From Ptiloglossa arizonensis (taxonomy: Eukaryota > Arthropoda > Insecta > Hymenoptera > Colletidae), in assembly GCF_051014685.1 (NCBI RefSeq), contig NW_027478920.1, forward strand, positions 248,001 through 312,000: a DNA stretch of 64,000 nucleotides. Reading direction: 5' to 3'. Numbering within the stretch: position 1 is the stretch's first letter; every line of letters begins with the position of its first letter. This document shows, in pieces, positions 1-14,000 of this stretch. A model generated the notes under the pieces. The model did not search any database and was not told where the DNA came from. It saw only the letters and a program-made list of their open reading frames with translations. A program made the position numbers and the translations under genes.

Positions 1-1374
1 AAACCTATAACTACTATGGCCTAGGGCAGAAATACACATACCGTTGTAATCGGACGAGCTTCTGGTTTCAGATGCAACAGGAATTTCTCGAGTTCGTCAA
101 TCCGTTCGCGAGATATGGGAGTTTGAAGTTAAGGAATCGTTGAGAATCCATCAAAATTTTCGCTATTCTGATGCTAGAATCGAATAACTGGAATGACCTA
201 GGAGAAAAGTACACACACCATTGTAATCGGTAGACTTTCTACTTTCAGATGCAACAGGAAATAATCGAGTTCGTCAATCCGTTCGCGAGATATGGGAGTT
301 TGAAACTAAGGAACGGTTGAGAAACCATCAAAATTTTCGCAAGTCTGGTACTCGAAACCAATAACTGGAATGGCCTAGGGGAAAAATACACATACCTTTG
401 TAATCGGGCCAGTTTCTACTTTCAGATGCAACAGGAATTTCTCGAGTTCCTCAATCCGTTCGCGAGATATGGGAGTTTGAAGTTAAGGAATGGTTGGGAA
501 ACCATCAAAATTTTCGCAAGTCTGATACTCGAAACCAATAACTACAATAGCCTAGGGGAAAAATACACATACCGTTGTAATCGGGAGAGTTTCTACTTTC
601 AGATGCAACAGAAATTTTTCGGATTCGGAAATCCGTTCGCGAGATATGTGAGTTTGAAGTTAAGGAATGGTTGGGAAACCATCAAAATTTTCTCAAGTCT
701 GATACTCGAAACCAATAACTACAATAGCATAGGGGAAAAATACACACACCGTTGTAATCGGGAGTGTATCTGCTTTCAGATGCAATAGGAAATTCTCGAG
801 TTCGTCAATCCGTTCGCGAGATATGGGAGTTTGAAGTTAAGGAATGGTAGAGAAACCATCAAAATTTTCGCAATTCTGATACTCGAAACCAACAATTACA
901 AAGGCTTAGGGGAAGAATACACATACCGTTGTAATCGGGAGAGTTTCTACTTTCAGATGCAACAGAAATTTTTCGGATTCGTCAATGCGTTCGCGAAATA
1001 TCGGAGTTTGGAGTTAAGAAATGGTTGAGAAACCATCACAATTTTCGCAATTCTGATGCTAGAAACGAAAAACTGGAATGGCCTGGGGGAAATGTACACA
1101 ATCCAATGTAATCGGGCGAGTTTCTACTTTCAGATGCAACAGGAATTTCTCGAGTTCGCCAATCCGTTCGCGAAGTATGGGAGTTTGAAATTAAGGAACG
1201 GTTGAGAAACCATCAAAATTTTCGCAAGTCTGATACTCGAAATCAATAACTACTATGGCCTAGGGCAAAAATTCACAAACAGTTGTAATCGGGCGAGTTT
1301 CTACTTTCAGATGCAACAGGAATTTCTCGAGTTCGTCACACCGTTCGCGAGATATGGAAGTTTGAAGTTAAGGA

Positions 1375-1390
1375 ATGGTTGAGAAACCAT
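1375..1390 (+). other. Representative conserved dyad in the satellite monomer
   Basis: ATGGTT-GAGA-AACCAT is a perfect 6-bp stem with a 4-base loop. It recurs in a large share of monomers; this is one example. In RNA from the + strand the GAGA loop would be of the GNRA class. Common variants (ACGGTTGAGAAACCAT, ATGCTTGAGAAACCAT, ATGGTTGAGAAGCCAT) break one pair without compensation, so there is no covariation evidence for selection on structure. The dyad also supplies the only stop (TGA) in the monomer's otherwise open frame. Confidence 0.6.
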
Positions 1391-3039
1391 CAAAATTTTC
1401 GCAATTCTGATGCTAGAATCGAATAACTGGAATGACCTACGGGAAAAGTACACACACCATTGTAATCGGTCGTGTTTCTACTTTAAGGTGCAACAGGAAA
1501 TAATCGAGTTCGCCAATCCGTTCGCGAGATATGGGAGTTTGAAATTAAGGAACGGTTGAGAAACCTTAAAATTTTCGCAAGTCTGATACTCGAAACCAAT
1601 AACTGGAATGGCCTAGGGGAAAAAAACACATACCCTTGTAATCGGGAGAGTTTCTACTTTCAGATGCAACAGAAATTTTTCGGATTCGGCAATCTGTTCG
1701 CGAGATATGTGAGTTTGAAGTTAAGGAATGGTTGGGAAACCATCAAAATTTTCGCAAGCCTGATACTCGAAACCAATAACTACAATAGCCTAGGGGAAAA
1801 ATACACATACCTTTGTAATCGGGCGAGTTTCTACTTTCAGATGCAACAGGAATTTCTCGAGTTCGTCAATCCGTTCGCTAGATATGGTAGTTTGAAGTTA
1901 AGGAATGGTTGAGAAACCATCACAATTTTCGCAAGTCTGATACGCGAAACCAACAACTACCATGGCCTAGGGGAAAAATGCACATACCTTTGTAATCGGG
2001 CGAGATTCTACTTTCAGATGCAACAGGAATTTCTCGATTTCGTCAATCCGTTCGCGAGATATGGGAGTTTGAAATTAAGGAATGCTTGAGAAACCATCAA
2101 AATTTTCGCAAGTCTGAAACTCGAAACCAATAACTACAAAGCCCTAGGGGAAAAATACACATACGTTTGTAATCGGGCGAGTTTATACTTTCACATGCAA
2201 CAGGAATTGATAGAGCTCGTTAATCCGTACGCGAGATATGGGAGTTTGAAGTTGAGGAATGGTTGAGAAACCATCAAAATTTTCGCAATTCTGATGCTAG
2301 AAACGAATAACTGGAATGACCTAGGGGAAAAGTACATACACCATTATAATCGGCCGTGTTTCTACTTTAAGGTGCAACAGGAAATAATCGAGTTCGCCAA
2401 TCCGTTCGCGAGATATGGGAGTTTGAAAGTAAGGAACGGTTGAGAAACCATTAAAATTTTCGCAAGTCTGGTACTCGAAACCAATAACTGGAATGGCCTA
2501 GGGGAAAAATACACATACCCTTGTAATCGGGAGGGTTTCTACTTTCAGATGCAACAGACATTCTTCGGATTCGGCAATCCGTTCGCTAGATATGTGAGTT
2601 TGAAGTTAAGGAATGGTTGGGAAACCATCAAAATTTTCTCAAGTCTGATACTCGAAACCAATAACTACAATAGCCTAGGGGAAAAATACACATACCGTTG
2701 CAATCGGAAGAGTTTCTGCTTTCAGATGCAATAGGAAATTCTCGAGTTCGTCAATCTGTTCGCGAGATATGGGAGTTTGAAGTTAAGGAAAGGTTGGGAA
2801 ACCATCAAAATTTTCGCAAGTCTGATACTCGAAACCAATAACTACAATAGCCTAGGGGAAAAATACACATACCGTTGCAATCGGGAGAGTTTCTGCTTTC
2901 AGATGCAATAGGAAATTCTCGAGTTCGTCAATCCGTTCGCGAGATATGGGAGTTTGAAGTTAAGGAAAGGTTGGGAAACCTTCAAAATTTTCGCAAGTCT
3001 GATACTCGAAACCAATAACTACAATAGCCTAGGGGAAAA

Positions 3040-6000
3040 ATACACATACCGTTGCAATCGGGAGAGTTTCTGCTTTCAGATGCAATAGGAAATTCTCGAG
3101 TTCGTCAACCCGTTCGCGAGATATGGGAGTTTGAAGTTAAGGAATGGTTGTGAAACCATCAAAATTTTCGCAAGTCTGATACTCGAAACCAAGAACTGGA
3201 ATGGCCTAGGGGATAAGTACACACACCATTGTAATCGGGCGAGTTTCTACTTTCAGATGCAACAGGAATTTCTCGAGTTCGTCATTCCGTTCGCGAGATA
3301 TGGTAGTTTGAATTTAAGGAATGGTTGAGAAACCATCAAAATTTTCGCAGGTCTGATACTCGAAACCAATAATTGAAACGGCCCAGGGGAAAAGTACACA
3401 CACCATTGTAATCGGGCGGGTTTCAACATTCAGATGCAACAGGAATTTCTCGAGTTCGTCAGTCCGTTCGCGAGATATGTGAGTTTGAAGTTAAGGAATG
3501 GTTGAGAAACCATCAAAATTTTCGCAAGTCTGATACTCGAAACCAGCAACTACAAAGGCTTAGGGGAAAAATACACATACCGTTGTAATCGGGAGAGTTT
3601 CTACTTTCAGATGCAACAGAAATTTTTCGGATTCGTCAACGCGTTCGCGAAATATCGGAGTTTGGAGTTAAGAGATGGTTGAGAAACCATCAAAATTTTC
3701 GCAATTCTGATGCTAGAAACGAAAAACTGGAATGGCCTCGGGGAAAAGTACACAAACCAATGTAATCGGGCGAGTTTCTACTTTCAGATGCAACAGGAAT
3801 TTCTCGAGTTCGCCAATCGGTTCGCGAAGTTTGGGTGTTTGAAATTAAGGAATGGTTGAGAAATCATCAAAATTTTCGCAGGTCTGATACACGAAAACAA
3901 TAATTGAAACGGCCCAGGGGAAAAGTACACACACCATTGTAATCGGGCGGCATTCAACATTCAGATGCAACAGGAATTTCTCGAGTTCGTCAATCCGTTC
4001 GCGAGATATGTGAGTTTGAAGTTAAGGTATGGTTGAGAAACCATCAAAATTTTCGCAAGTCTGATACTCGAAACCAACAACTACTATGGCCTAGAGCAAA
4101 AATACACATACCGTTGTAATCGGACGAGTTTCTGGTTTCAGATGCAACAGGAGTTTCTCGAGTTCGTCAATCCGTTCGCGAGATATGGGAGTTTGAAGTT
4201 AAGTAACGGTTGAGAAACCATCAAAATTTTCGCAAGTCTGATACTCGAAACCAATAACTACAAAGGCTTAGGGGAAAAAAAATCATACCGTTGTAATCGG
4301 GAGAGTTTCTTCTTCCAGATGCAACCGGAATATCTCGTGTTCGTCAATTCGTTCGCGAGATATGGGAGTTTGAAGTTAAGGAATGGTTGAGAAACCATCA
4401 AAATTTTGGCAATTCCGATGCTAGAAATGAATAACTGGAATGACCTAGGGGAAAAGTGCACACACCATTATAATCGGTCGAGTTTCTACTTTCAGATGCA
4501 ACAGGAAATAATCGAGTTCGTCAATCCGTTCCCGAGATATGGGAGTTTGATGTTAAGGAATGCTTGAGAAACCATCAAAATTTTCGCAAGTCTGATACTC
4601 GAAACCAATAACTACTATGGCCTAGGGCAAAAATACACATACCGTTGTAATCGGAAGAGTCTCTGCTTTCAGATGCAACAGGAATTTCTCGAGTTCGTCA
4701 ATCCGTTCGCGAGATATGGGAGTTTGAAGTTAAGTAACGGTTGAGAAACCATCAAAATTTTCGCAAGTCTGATACTCGAAACCAATAACTAATATGGCCT
4801 AGGGGAAAAATACACATACGTATGTAAACGGGCGGCTTTCTTCTTTCAGATGCAGCAGGAATTTCTCGAGTTCGTCAATCCGTTCGCGAGATATGGGAGT
4901 TTGAAGTTAAGGAATGGTTGAGAAACCATCAAAATTTTGGCAATTCCGATGCTAGAAACGAATAACTGGAATGACCTAGGGGAAAAGTGCACACACCATT
5001 GTAATCGGTCGAGTTTCTACTTTCAGATGCAACAGGAAATAATCGAGTTCGTCAATCCGTTCCCGAGATATGGGAGTTTGATGTTAAGGAATGCTTGAGA
5101 AACCATCAAAATTTTCGCAAGTCTGATACTCGAAACCAATAACTACTATGACCTAGGGCAAAAATACACATACCGTTGTAACCGGAACAGTCTCTGCTTT
5201 CAGATGCAACAGGAATTTCTCGTGTTCGTCAATCCGTTCGCGAGATATGTGAGTTTGAAGTTATGGAATGGTTGAGAAACCATCACGATTTTCGCAAGTC
5301 TGATACTCGAAACCAATAACTACCATGGCCTAGGGGAAAAATACACATACCCTTGTAATCGGGAGAGTTTCTACTTTCAGATGCAACAGACATTTTTCGG
5401 ATTCGGCAATCTGTTCGCGAGATATGTGAGTTTGAAGTTAAGGAATGGTTGGGAAACCATCAAAATTTTCGCAAGCCTGATACTCGAAACGAATAACTAC
5501 AATAGCCTAGGGGAAAAATACACATACCGTTGCAATCGGGAGAGTTTCTGCTTTCAGATGCAATAGGAAATTCTCGAGTTCGTCAACCCGTTCGCGAGAT
5601 ATGGGAGTTTGAAGTTAAGGAGTGGTTGTGAAACCATCAAAATTTTCGCAAGTCTGATACTCGAAACCAAGAACTGGAATGGCCTAGGGGATAAGTACAC
5701 ACACCATTGTAATCGGGCGAGTTTCTACTTTCAGATGCAACAGGAATTTCTCGAGTTCGTCATTCCGTTCGCGAGATATTTTAGTTTGAATTTAAGGAAT
5801 GGTTGAGAAACCATCAAAATTTTCGCAGGTCTGATACTCGAAACCAATAATTGAAACGGTCCAGGGGAAAAGTACACACACCATTGTAATCGGGCGGGTT
5901 TCAACATTCAGATGCAACAGGAATTTCTCGAGTTCGTCAATCCGTTCGCGAGATATGTGAGTTTGAAGTTAAGGAATGGTTGAGAAACCATCAAAATTTT

Positions 6001-6858
6001 CGCAAGTCTGATACTCGAAACCAGCAACTACAAAGGCTTAGGGGAAAAATACACATACCGTTGTAATCGGGAGAGTTTCTACTTTCAGATGCAACAGAAA
6101 TTTTTCGGATTCGTAAATGCGTTCGCGAAATATCGGAGTTTGGAGTTAAGAGATGGTTGAGAAACCATCAAAATTTTCGCAATTCTGATGCTAGAAACGA
6201 AAAACTGGAATGGCCTAGGGGAAAAGTACACAAACCAATGTAATCGGGCGAGTTTCTACTTTCAGATGCAACAGGAATTTCTCGAGTTCGCCAATCGGTT
6301 CGCGAAGTATGGGTGTTTGAAATTAAGGAATGGTTGAGAAACCATCAAAATTTTCGCAGGTCTGATACTCGAAAACAATAATTGAAACGCCCCAGGGGAA
6401 AAGTACACACACCATTGTAATCGGGCGGCTTTCAACATTCAGATGCAACAGGAATTTCTCGAGTTCGTCAATCCGTTCGCGAGATATGTGAGTTTGAAGT
6501 TAAGGAATGGTTGAGAAACCATCAAAATTTTCGCAAGTCTGATACTCGAAACCAACAACTACTATGGCCTAGAGCAAAAATACACATACCGTTGTAATCG
6601 GACGAGTTTCTGGTTTCAGATGCAACAGGAGTTTCTCGAGTTCGTCAATCCGTTCGCGAGATATGGGAGTTTGAAGTTAAGGAACGGTTGAGAAACCATC
6701 AAAATTTTCGCAAGTCTGATACTCGAAACCAATAACTACAAAGGCTTAGGGGAAAAAAAATCGTACCGTTGTAATCGGGAGAGTTTCTTCTTTCGGATGC
6801 AACCGGAATATCTCGTGTTCGTCAATTCGTTCGCCAGATATGGGAGTTTGAAGTTAAG
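3040..6858 (+). repeat. Segmental duplication in the satellite, 14-monomer spacing (2478 bp)
   Basis: The segment 3040-4380 recurs at about 5518-6858 with an offset of 2478 bp, which is 14 x 177. Shared private markers include the GGGGATAAGTACACACACC monomer (about 3210 and 5688), the A-run GGGGAAAAAAAATC (about 4272 and 6750) and CAACCGGAATATCTCGTG (about 4322 and 6800). Similarity stops after about 4380/6858. Beyond that point the second copy instead resembles sequence 12 monomers upstream (AACTAATATGGCC at about 4786 and 6910), so the block is a mosaic of unequal exchanges. Boundaries were placed by eye. Confidence 0.75.
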
Positions 6859-8554
6859 AAATGGTTGAGGAACCATCACAATTTTCGCAAGTCTGATACT
6901 CGAAACCAATAACTAATATGGCCTAGGGGAAAAATACACATACCTATGTAAACGGGCGACTTTCTTCTTTCAGATGCAGCAGGAATTTCTCGAGTTCGTC
7001 AATCCGTTCGCGAGATATGGGAGTCTGAAGTTAAGGAATGGTTGAGAAACCATCAAAATTTTGGCTAATCCGATGCTAGAAACGAATAACTGGAATGACC
7101 TAGGGGAAAAGTGCACACACCATTGTAATCGGTCGAGTTTCTACTATCAGATGCAACAGGAAATAATCGAGTTCGTCAATCCGTTCCCGAGATATGGGAG
7201 TTTGATGTTAAGGAATGCTTGAGAAACCACCAAAATTTTCGCAAGTCTGATACTCGAAACCAATAACTACTATGACCTAGGGCAAAAATACACATACCGT
7301 TGTAATCGGAACAGTCTCTGCTTTCAGATGCAACAGGAATTTCTCGTGTTCGTCAATCCGTTCGCGAGATATGGGAGTTTGAAATTAAGGAACGGTTGAG
7401 AAACCATCAAAATTTTCGCAAGTCTGATACTCGAAACCAATAACTACTATGGCCTAGGGCAAAAATACACATACCGTTGTAAACGGACGAGTTTCTGGTT
7501 TGAGATGCAACAGGAATTTCTCGAGTACGCCAATCCGTTCGCGAAGTATGGGAGTTCGAAATTAAGGTACGGTTGAGAAACCATCAAAATTTTCGCAAGT
7601 CTGATACTCGAAACCAATAACTACTATGGCCTAGGGCAAAAATACACAAACCGTTGTAATCGGACGAGTTTCTGGTTTCAGATGCAACAGGAATTTCTCG
7701 AGTCCGTCAATCCGTTCGCGAGATATGGGAGTTTGAACTTAAGGAATGGTTGAGAAACCATCACAATTTTCGCAAGTCTGATACTCGAAACCAATAACTA
7801 CTGTGGCCTAGGGCAAAAATACACATACCTATGTAAACGGGCGACTTTCTTCTTTCAGATGCAGCAGGAATTTCTCGAGTTCGTCAATCCGTTCGCGAGA
7901 TATGGGAGTCTGAAGTTAAGGAATGGTTGAGAAACCATCAAAATTTTGGCTATTCCGATGCTAGAAACGAATAACTGGAATGACCTAGGGGAAAAGTACA
8001 CACACCATTGTAATCGGTCGAGTTTCTACTTTCAGATGCAACAGGAATTTCTCGAGTACGCCAATCCGTTCGCGAAGTATGGGAGTTCGAAATTAAGGAA
8101 CGGTTGAGAAACCATCAAAATTTTCGCAGGTCTGATACTCGAAACCAATAACTACTATGGCCTAGGGCAAAAATACACATACCGTTGTAAACGGACGAGT
8201 TTCTGGTTTGAGATGCAACAGGAATTTCTCGAGTTCGTCAATCCGTTCGCGAGATATGGGAGTTTGAAGTTAAGGAATGGTTGAGAAACCATCACAATTT
8301 TCGCAAGTCTGATACTCGAAACCAATAACTACTGTGGCCTAGGGCAAAAATACACATACCGTTGTAATCGGGAGAGTTTCTACTTTCAGATGCAACAGAA
8401 ATTTTTCGGATTCGGCAATCTGTTCGCGAGATATGTGACTTTGAAGTTAAGGAATGGTTGGGAAACCATCAAAATTTTCGCAAGTCTGATACTCGAAACC
8501 AATAACTACAATAGGCTAGGGGAAAAATACACATACCGTTGTAATCGGGAGAGT

Positions 8555-11500
8555 TTCTACTTTCAGATGCAACAGAAATTTTTCGGATTCGTCAATGCGT
8601 TCGCGAAATATCGGAGTTTGGAGTTAAGAGATGGTTGAGAAACCATCAAAATTTTCGCAATTCTGATGCTATAAACGAAAAACTGGAATGGCCTAGGGAA
8701 AAAGTACACACACCATTGTAATCCGTCGACTTTCTACTTTCAGATGCAACAGGAATTTCTCGAGTACGCCAATCCGTTCGCGAAGTATGGGAGTTCGAAA
8801 TTAAGGTACGGTTGAGAAACCATCAAAATTTTCGCAAGTCTGATACTCGAAACCAATAACTACTATGGCCTAGGGCAAAAATACACATACCGTTGTAATC
8901 GGACGAGTTTCTGGTTTCAGATGCAACAGGAATTTCTCGAGTTCGTCAATCCGTTCGCGAGATATGGGAGTTTGAACTTAAGGAATGGTTGAGAAACCAT
9001 CACAATTTTCGCAAGTCTGATACTCGAAACCAATAACTACTGTGGCCTAGGGCAAAAATACACATACCATAGTAATCGAGCGAGTTTCTGCTTTCAGATG
9101 CAAGGGGAATTTCTCGAGTTCGTCAATCCGTTCGCGAGATATGGGAGTTTGAAATTAAGGAATGGTTGGGAAACCATCAAAATTTTCGCAAGTCTGATGC
9201 TAGAATCGAATAACTGGGATGACCTAGGGGAAAAGTACACACACCATTGTAATCGGTAGACTTTATACTTTCAGATGCAACAGGAAATAATCGAGTTCGT
9301 CAATTCGTTCGCGAAATATGGGAGTTTGAAGTTAAGGAATGCTTGAGAAACCATCAAAATTTTCGCAAGTCTGGAACTCGAAACCAATAACTACAAAGCC
9401 CTAGGGGAAAAATACACATACCTTTGTAATCGGGCGAGTTGATACTTTCAGATGCAACAGGAATTTCTCGAGTTCGTCAATCCGTTCGCGAGATATGGGA
9501 GTTTGAAGTTGAGGAATGGTTGAGAAACCATCAAAATTTTCGCAATTCTGATGCTAGAAACGAATAACTGGAATGACCTAGTGGAAAAGTACACACACCA
9601 TTGTAATCGGACGTGTTTCTACTTTAAGGTGCAACAGGAAATAATCGAGTTCGCCAATCCGTTCGCGAGATATGGGAGTTTGAAATTAAGGAACGGTTGA
9701 GAAACCATCAAAATTTTCGCAAGTCTGATACTCGAAACCAATAACTGGATAGGCCTAGGGGCAAAATACACATACCCTTGTAATCGGGAGAGTTTCTACT
9801 TTCAGATGCAACAGACATTTTTCGGATTCGGCAATCCGTTCGCGAGATATGTGAGTTTGAAGTTAAGGAATGCTTGAGAAACCATCAATATTTGCGCAAG
9901 TCTGATACTCGAAACCAATGACTACAAAGGCCTAGGGGAAATATACACATACCTGTGTAAACGGGCGACTTTCTACTTTCAGATGCAACAGAAATTTCTC
10001 GAGTTCGTCAATCCGTTCGCGAGATATGGGAGTTTGAAGTTAAGGAATGGTTGAGAAACCATCAAAATTTTGGCAATTCCGATGCTAGAAACGAATAACT
10101 GGAATGACCTAGGGAAAAAGTACACACACCATTGTAATCGGTCGAGTTTCTACTTTCAGATGCAACAGAAATTTTTCGGATTCGTCAATGCGTTCGCGAA
10201 ATATCGGAGTTTGGAGTTAAGAGATGGTTGAGAAACCATCAAAATTTTCGCAATTCTGATGCTATAAACGAAAAACTGGAATGGCCTAGGGAAAAAGTAC
10301 ACACACCATTGTAATCCGTCGACTTTCTACTTTCAGATGCAACAGGAATTTCTCGAGTACGCCAATCCGTTCGCGAAGTATGGGAGTTCGAAATTAAGGT
10401 ACGGTTGAGAAACCATCAAAATTTTCGCAAGTCTGATACTCGAAACCAATAACTACTATGGCCTAGGGCAAAAATACACATACCGTTGTAATCGGACGAG
10501 TTTCTGGTTTCAGATGCAACAGGAATTTCTCGAGTTCGTCAATCCGTTCGCGAGATATGGGAGTTTGAACTTAAGGAATGGTTGAGAAACCATCACAATT
10601 TTCGCAAGTCTGATACTCGAAACCAATAACTACTGTGGCCTAGGGCAAAAATACACATACCATAGTAATCGAGCGAGTTTCTGCTTTCAGATGCAAGGGG
10701 AATTTCTCGAGTTCGTCAATCCGTTCGCGAGATATGGGAGTTTGAAATTAAGGAATGGTTGGGAAACCATCAAAATTTTCGCAAGTCTGATGCTAGAATC
10801 GAATAACTGGGATGACCTAGGGGAAAAGTACACACACCATTGTAATCGGTAGACTTTATACTTTCAGATGCAACAGGAAATAATCGAGTTCGTCAATTCG
10901 TTCGCGAAATATGGGAGTTTGAAGTTAAGGAATGCTTGAGAAACCATCAAAATTTTCGCAAGTCTGGAACTCGAAACCAATAACTACAAAGCCCTAGGGG
11001 AAAAATACACATACCTTTGTAATCGGGCGAGTTGATACTTTCAGATGCAACAGGAATTTCTCGAGTTCGTCAATCCGTTCGCGAGATATGGGAGTTTGAA
11101 GTTGAGGAATGGTTGAGAAACCATCAAAATTTTCGCAATTCTGATGCTAGAAACGAATAACTGGAATGACCTAGTGGAAAAGTACACACACCATTGTAAT
11201 CGGACGTGTTTCTACTTTAAGGTGCAACAGGAAATAATCGAGTTCGCCAATCCGTTCGCGAGATATGGGAGTTTGAAATTAAGGAACGGTTGAGAAACCA
11301 TCAAAATTTTCGCAAGTCTGATACTCGAAACCAATAACTGGATAGGCCTAGGGGCAAAATACACATACCCTTGTAATCGGGAGAGTTTCTACTTTCAGAT
11401 GCAACAGACATTTTTCGGATTCGGCAATCCGTTCGCGAGATATGTGAGTTTGAAGTTAAGGAATGCTTGAGAAACCATCAATATTTGCGCAAGTCTGATA

Positions 11501-13333
11501 CTCGAAACCAATGACTACAAAGGCCTAGGGGAAATATACACATACCTGTGTAAACGGGCGACTTTCTACTTTCAGATGCAACAGAAATTTCTCGAGTTCG
11601 TCAATCCGTTCGCGAGATATGGGAGTTTGAAGTTAAGGAATGGTTGAGAAACCATCAAAATTTTGGCAATTCCGATGCTAGAAACGAATAACTGGAATGA
11701 CCTAGGGAAAAAGTACACACACCATTGTAATCGGTCGAGTTTCTACTTTCAGATGCAACAGAAATTTTTCGGATTCGTCAATGCGTTCGCGAAATATCGG
11801 AGTTTGGAGTTAAGAGATGGTTGAGAAACCATCAAAATTTTCGCAATTCTGATGCTATAAACGAAAAACTGGAATGGCCTAGGGAAAAAGTACACACACC
11901 ATTGTAATCCGTCGACTTTCTACTTTCAGATGCAACAGGAATTTCTCGAGTACGCCAATCCGTTCGCGAAGTATGGGAGTTCGAAATTAAGGTACGGTTG
12001 AGAAACCATCAAAATTTTCGCAAGTCTGATACTCGAAACCAATAACTACTATGGCCTAGGGCAAAAATACACATACCGTTGTAATCGGACGAGTTTCTGG
12101 TTTCAGATGCAACAGGAATTTCTCGAGTTCGTCAATCCGTTCGCGAGATATGGGAGTTTGAACTTAAGGAATGGTTGAGAAACCATCACAATTTTCGCAA
12201 GTCTGATACTCGAAACCAATAACTACTGTGGCCTAGGGCAAAAATACACATACCATAGTAATCGAGCGAGTTTCTGCTTTCAGATGCAAGGGGAATTTCT
12301 CGAGTTCGTCAATCCGTTCGCGAGATATGGGAGTTTGAAATTAAGGAATGGTTGGGAAACCATCAAAATTTTCGCAAGTCTGATGCTAGAATCGAATAAC
12401 TGGGATGACCTAGGGGAAAAGTACACACACCATTGTAATCGGTAGACTTTCTACTTTCAGATGCAACAGGAAATAATCGAGTTCGTCAATTCGTTCGCGA
12501 AATATGGGAGTTTGAAGTTAAGGAATGCTTGAGAAACCATCAAAATTTTCGCAAGTCTGGAACTCGAAACCAATAACTACAAAGCCCTAGGGGAAAAATA
12601 CACATACCTTTGTAATCGGGCGAGTTGATACTTTCAGATGCAACAGGAATTTCTCGAGTTCGTCAATCCGTTCGCGAGATATGGGAGTTTGAAGTTGAGG
12701 AATGGTTGAGAAACCATCAAAATTTTCGCAATTCTGATGCTAGAAACGAATAACTGGAATGACCTAGTGGAAAAGTACACACACCATTGTAATCGGACGT
12801 GTTTCTACTTTAAGGTGCAACAGGAAATAATCGAGTTCGCCAATCCGTTCGCGAGATATGGGAGTTTGAAATTAAGGAACGGTTGAGAAACCATCAAAAT
12901 TTTCGCAAGTCTGATACTCGAAACCAATAACTGGATAGGCCTAGGGGCAAAATACACATACCCTTGTAATCGGGAGAGTTTCTACTTTCAGATGCAACAG
13001 ACATTTTTCGGATTCGGCAATCCGTTCGCGAGATATGTGAGTTTGAAGTTAAGGAATGCTTGAGAAACCATCAATATTTGCGCAAGTCTGATACTCGAAA
13101 CCAATGACTACAAAGGCCTAGGGGAAATATACACATACCTGTGTAAACGGGCGACTTTCTACTTTCAGATGCAACAGAAATTTCTCGAGTTCGTCAATCC
13201 GTTCGCGAGATATGGGAGTTTGAAGTTAAGGAATGGTTGAGAAACCATCAAAATTTTGGCAATTCCGATGCTAGAAACGAATAACTGGAATGACCTAGGG
13301 AAAAAGTACACACACCATTGTAATCGGTCGAGT
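8555..13333 (+). repeat. 9-monomer higher-order repeat, three near-identical copies of 1593 bp
   Basis: Three consecutive copies of a nine-monomer unit: about 8555-10147, 10148-11740 and 11741-13333. The private variant GATGCTATAAACG occurs at 8665, 10258 and 11851, exactly 1593 bp (9 x 177) apart. Other markers repeat in register (GGGCAAAATACACATACCC, ATCAATATTTGCGC, GATGCAAGGGGAATTTC). The copies look almost identical; the one difference I noticed is GACTTTATACTTTC in copies 1 and 2 against GACTTTCTACTTTC in copy 3. Neighbouring monomers inside one unit differ at many sites. This is the classic sign of recent HOR amplification. Confidence 0.9.
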
Positions 13334-13409
13334 TTCTACTTTCAGATGCAACAGGAATTTCTCGATTACGCCAATCCGTTCGCGAAGTATGGGAGTTTGA
13401 AGTTAAGGA

Positions 13410-14000
13410 ATGGTTGAGAAACCATCAAAATTTTCGCAATTCTGATGCTAGAATCGAATAACTGGGATGACCTAGGGGAAAAGTACACACACCATTGTAA
13501 TCGGTAGACTTTCTACTTTCAGATGCAACAGGAAATAATCGAGTTCGTCAATTCGTTCGCGAAATATGGGAGTTTGAAGTTAAGGAATGCTTGAGAAACC
13601 ATCAAAATTTTCGCAAGTCTGGAACTCGAAACCAATAACTACAAAGCCCTAGGGGAAAAATACACATACCTTTGTAATCGGGCGAGTTGATACTTTCAGA
13701 TGCAACAGGAATTTCTCGAGCTCGTCAATCCGTTCGCGAGATATGGGAGTTTGAAGTTGAGGAATGGTTGAGAAACCATCAAAATTTTCGCAATTCTGAT
13801 GCTAGAAACGAATAACTGGAATTACCTAGGGGAAAAGTACACACACCATTGTAATCGGACGTGTTTCTACTTTAAGGTGCAACAGGAAATAATCGAGTTC
13901 GCCAATCCGTTCGCGAGATATGGGAGTTTGAAATTAAGGAACGGTTGAGAAACCATCAAAATTTTCGCAAGTCTGATACTCGAAACCAATAACTGGAGAG
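13410..14000 (+). repeat. Partial extra copy of the 9-mer HOR, 6-monomer offset
   Basis: After the third full HOR copy, the segment beginning near GATGCTAGAATCGAATAACT (13445) repeats the sequence at about 12350-12940 with an offset of 1062 bp (6 x 177). It includes the GGTAGACTTTCTACTTTC monomer and the GAGTTGATACTTTCAG monomer. A few differences (CTCGAGCTCG, GGAATTACC) separate it from the three main copies. It is likely an older or out-of-register exchange product at the HOR edge. Confidence 0.7.
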
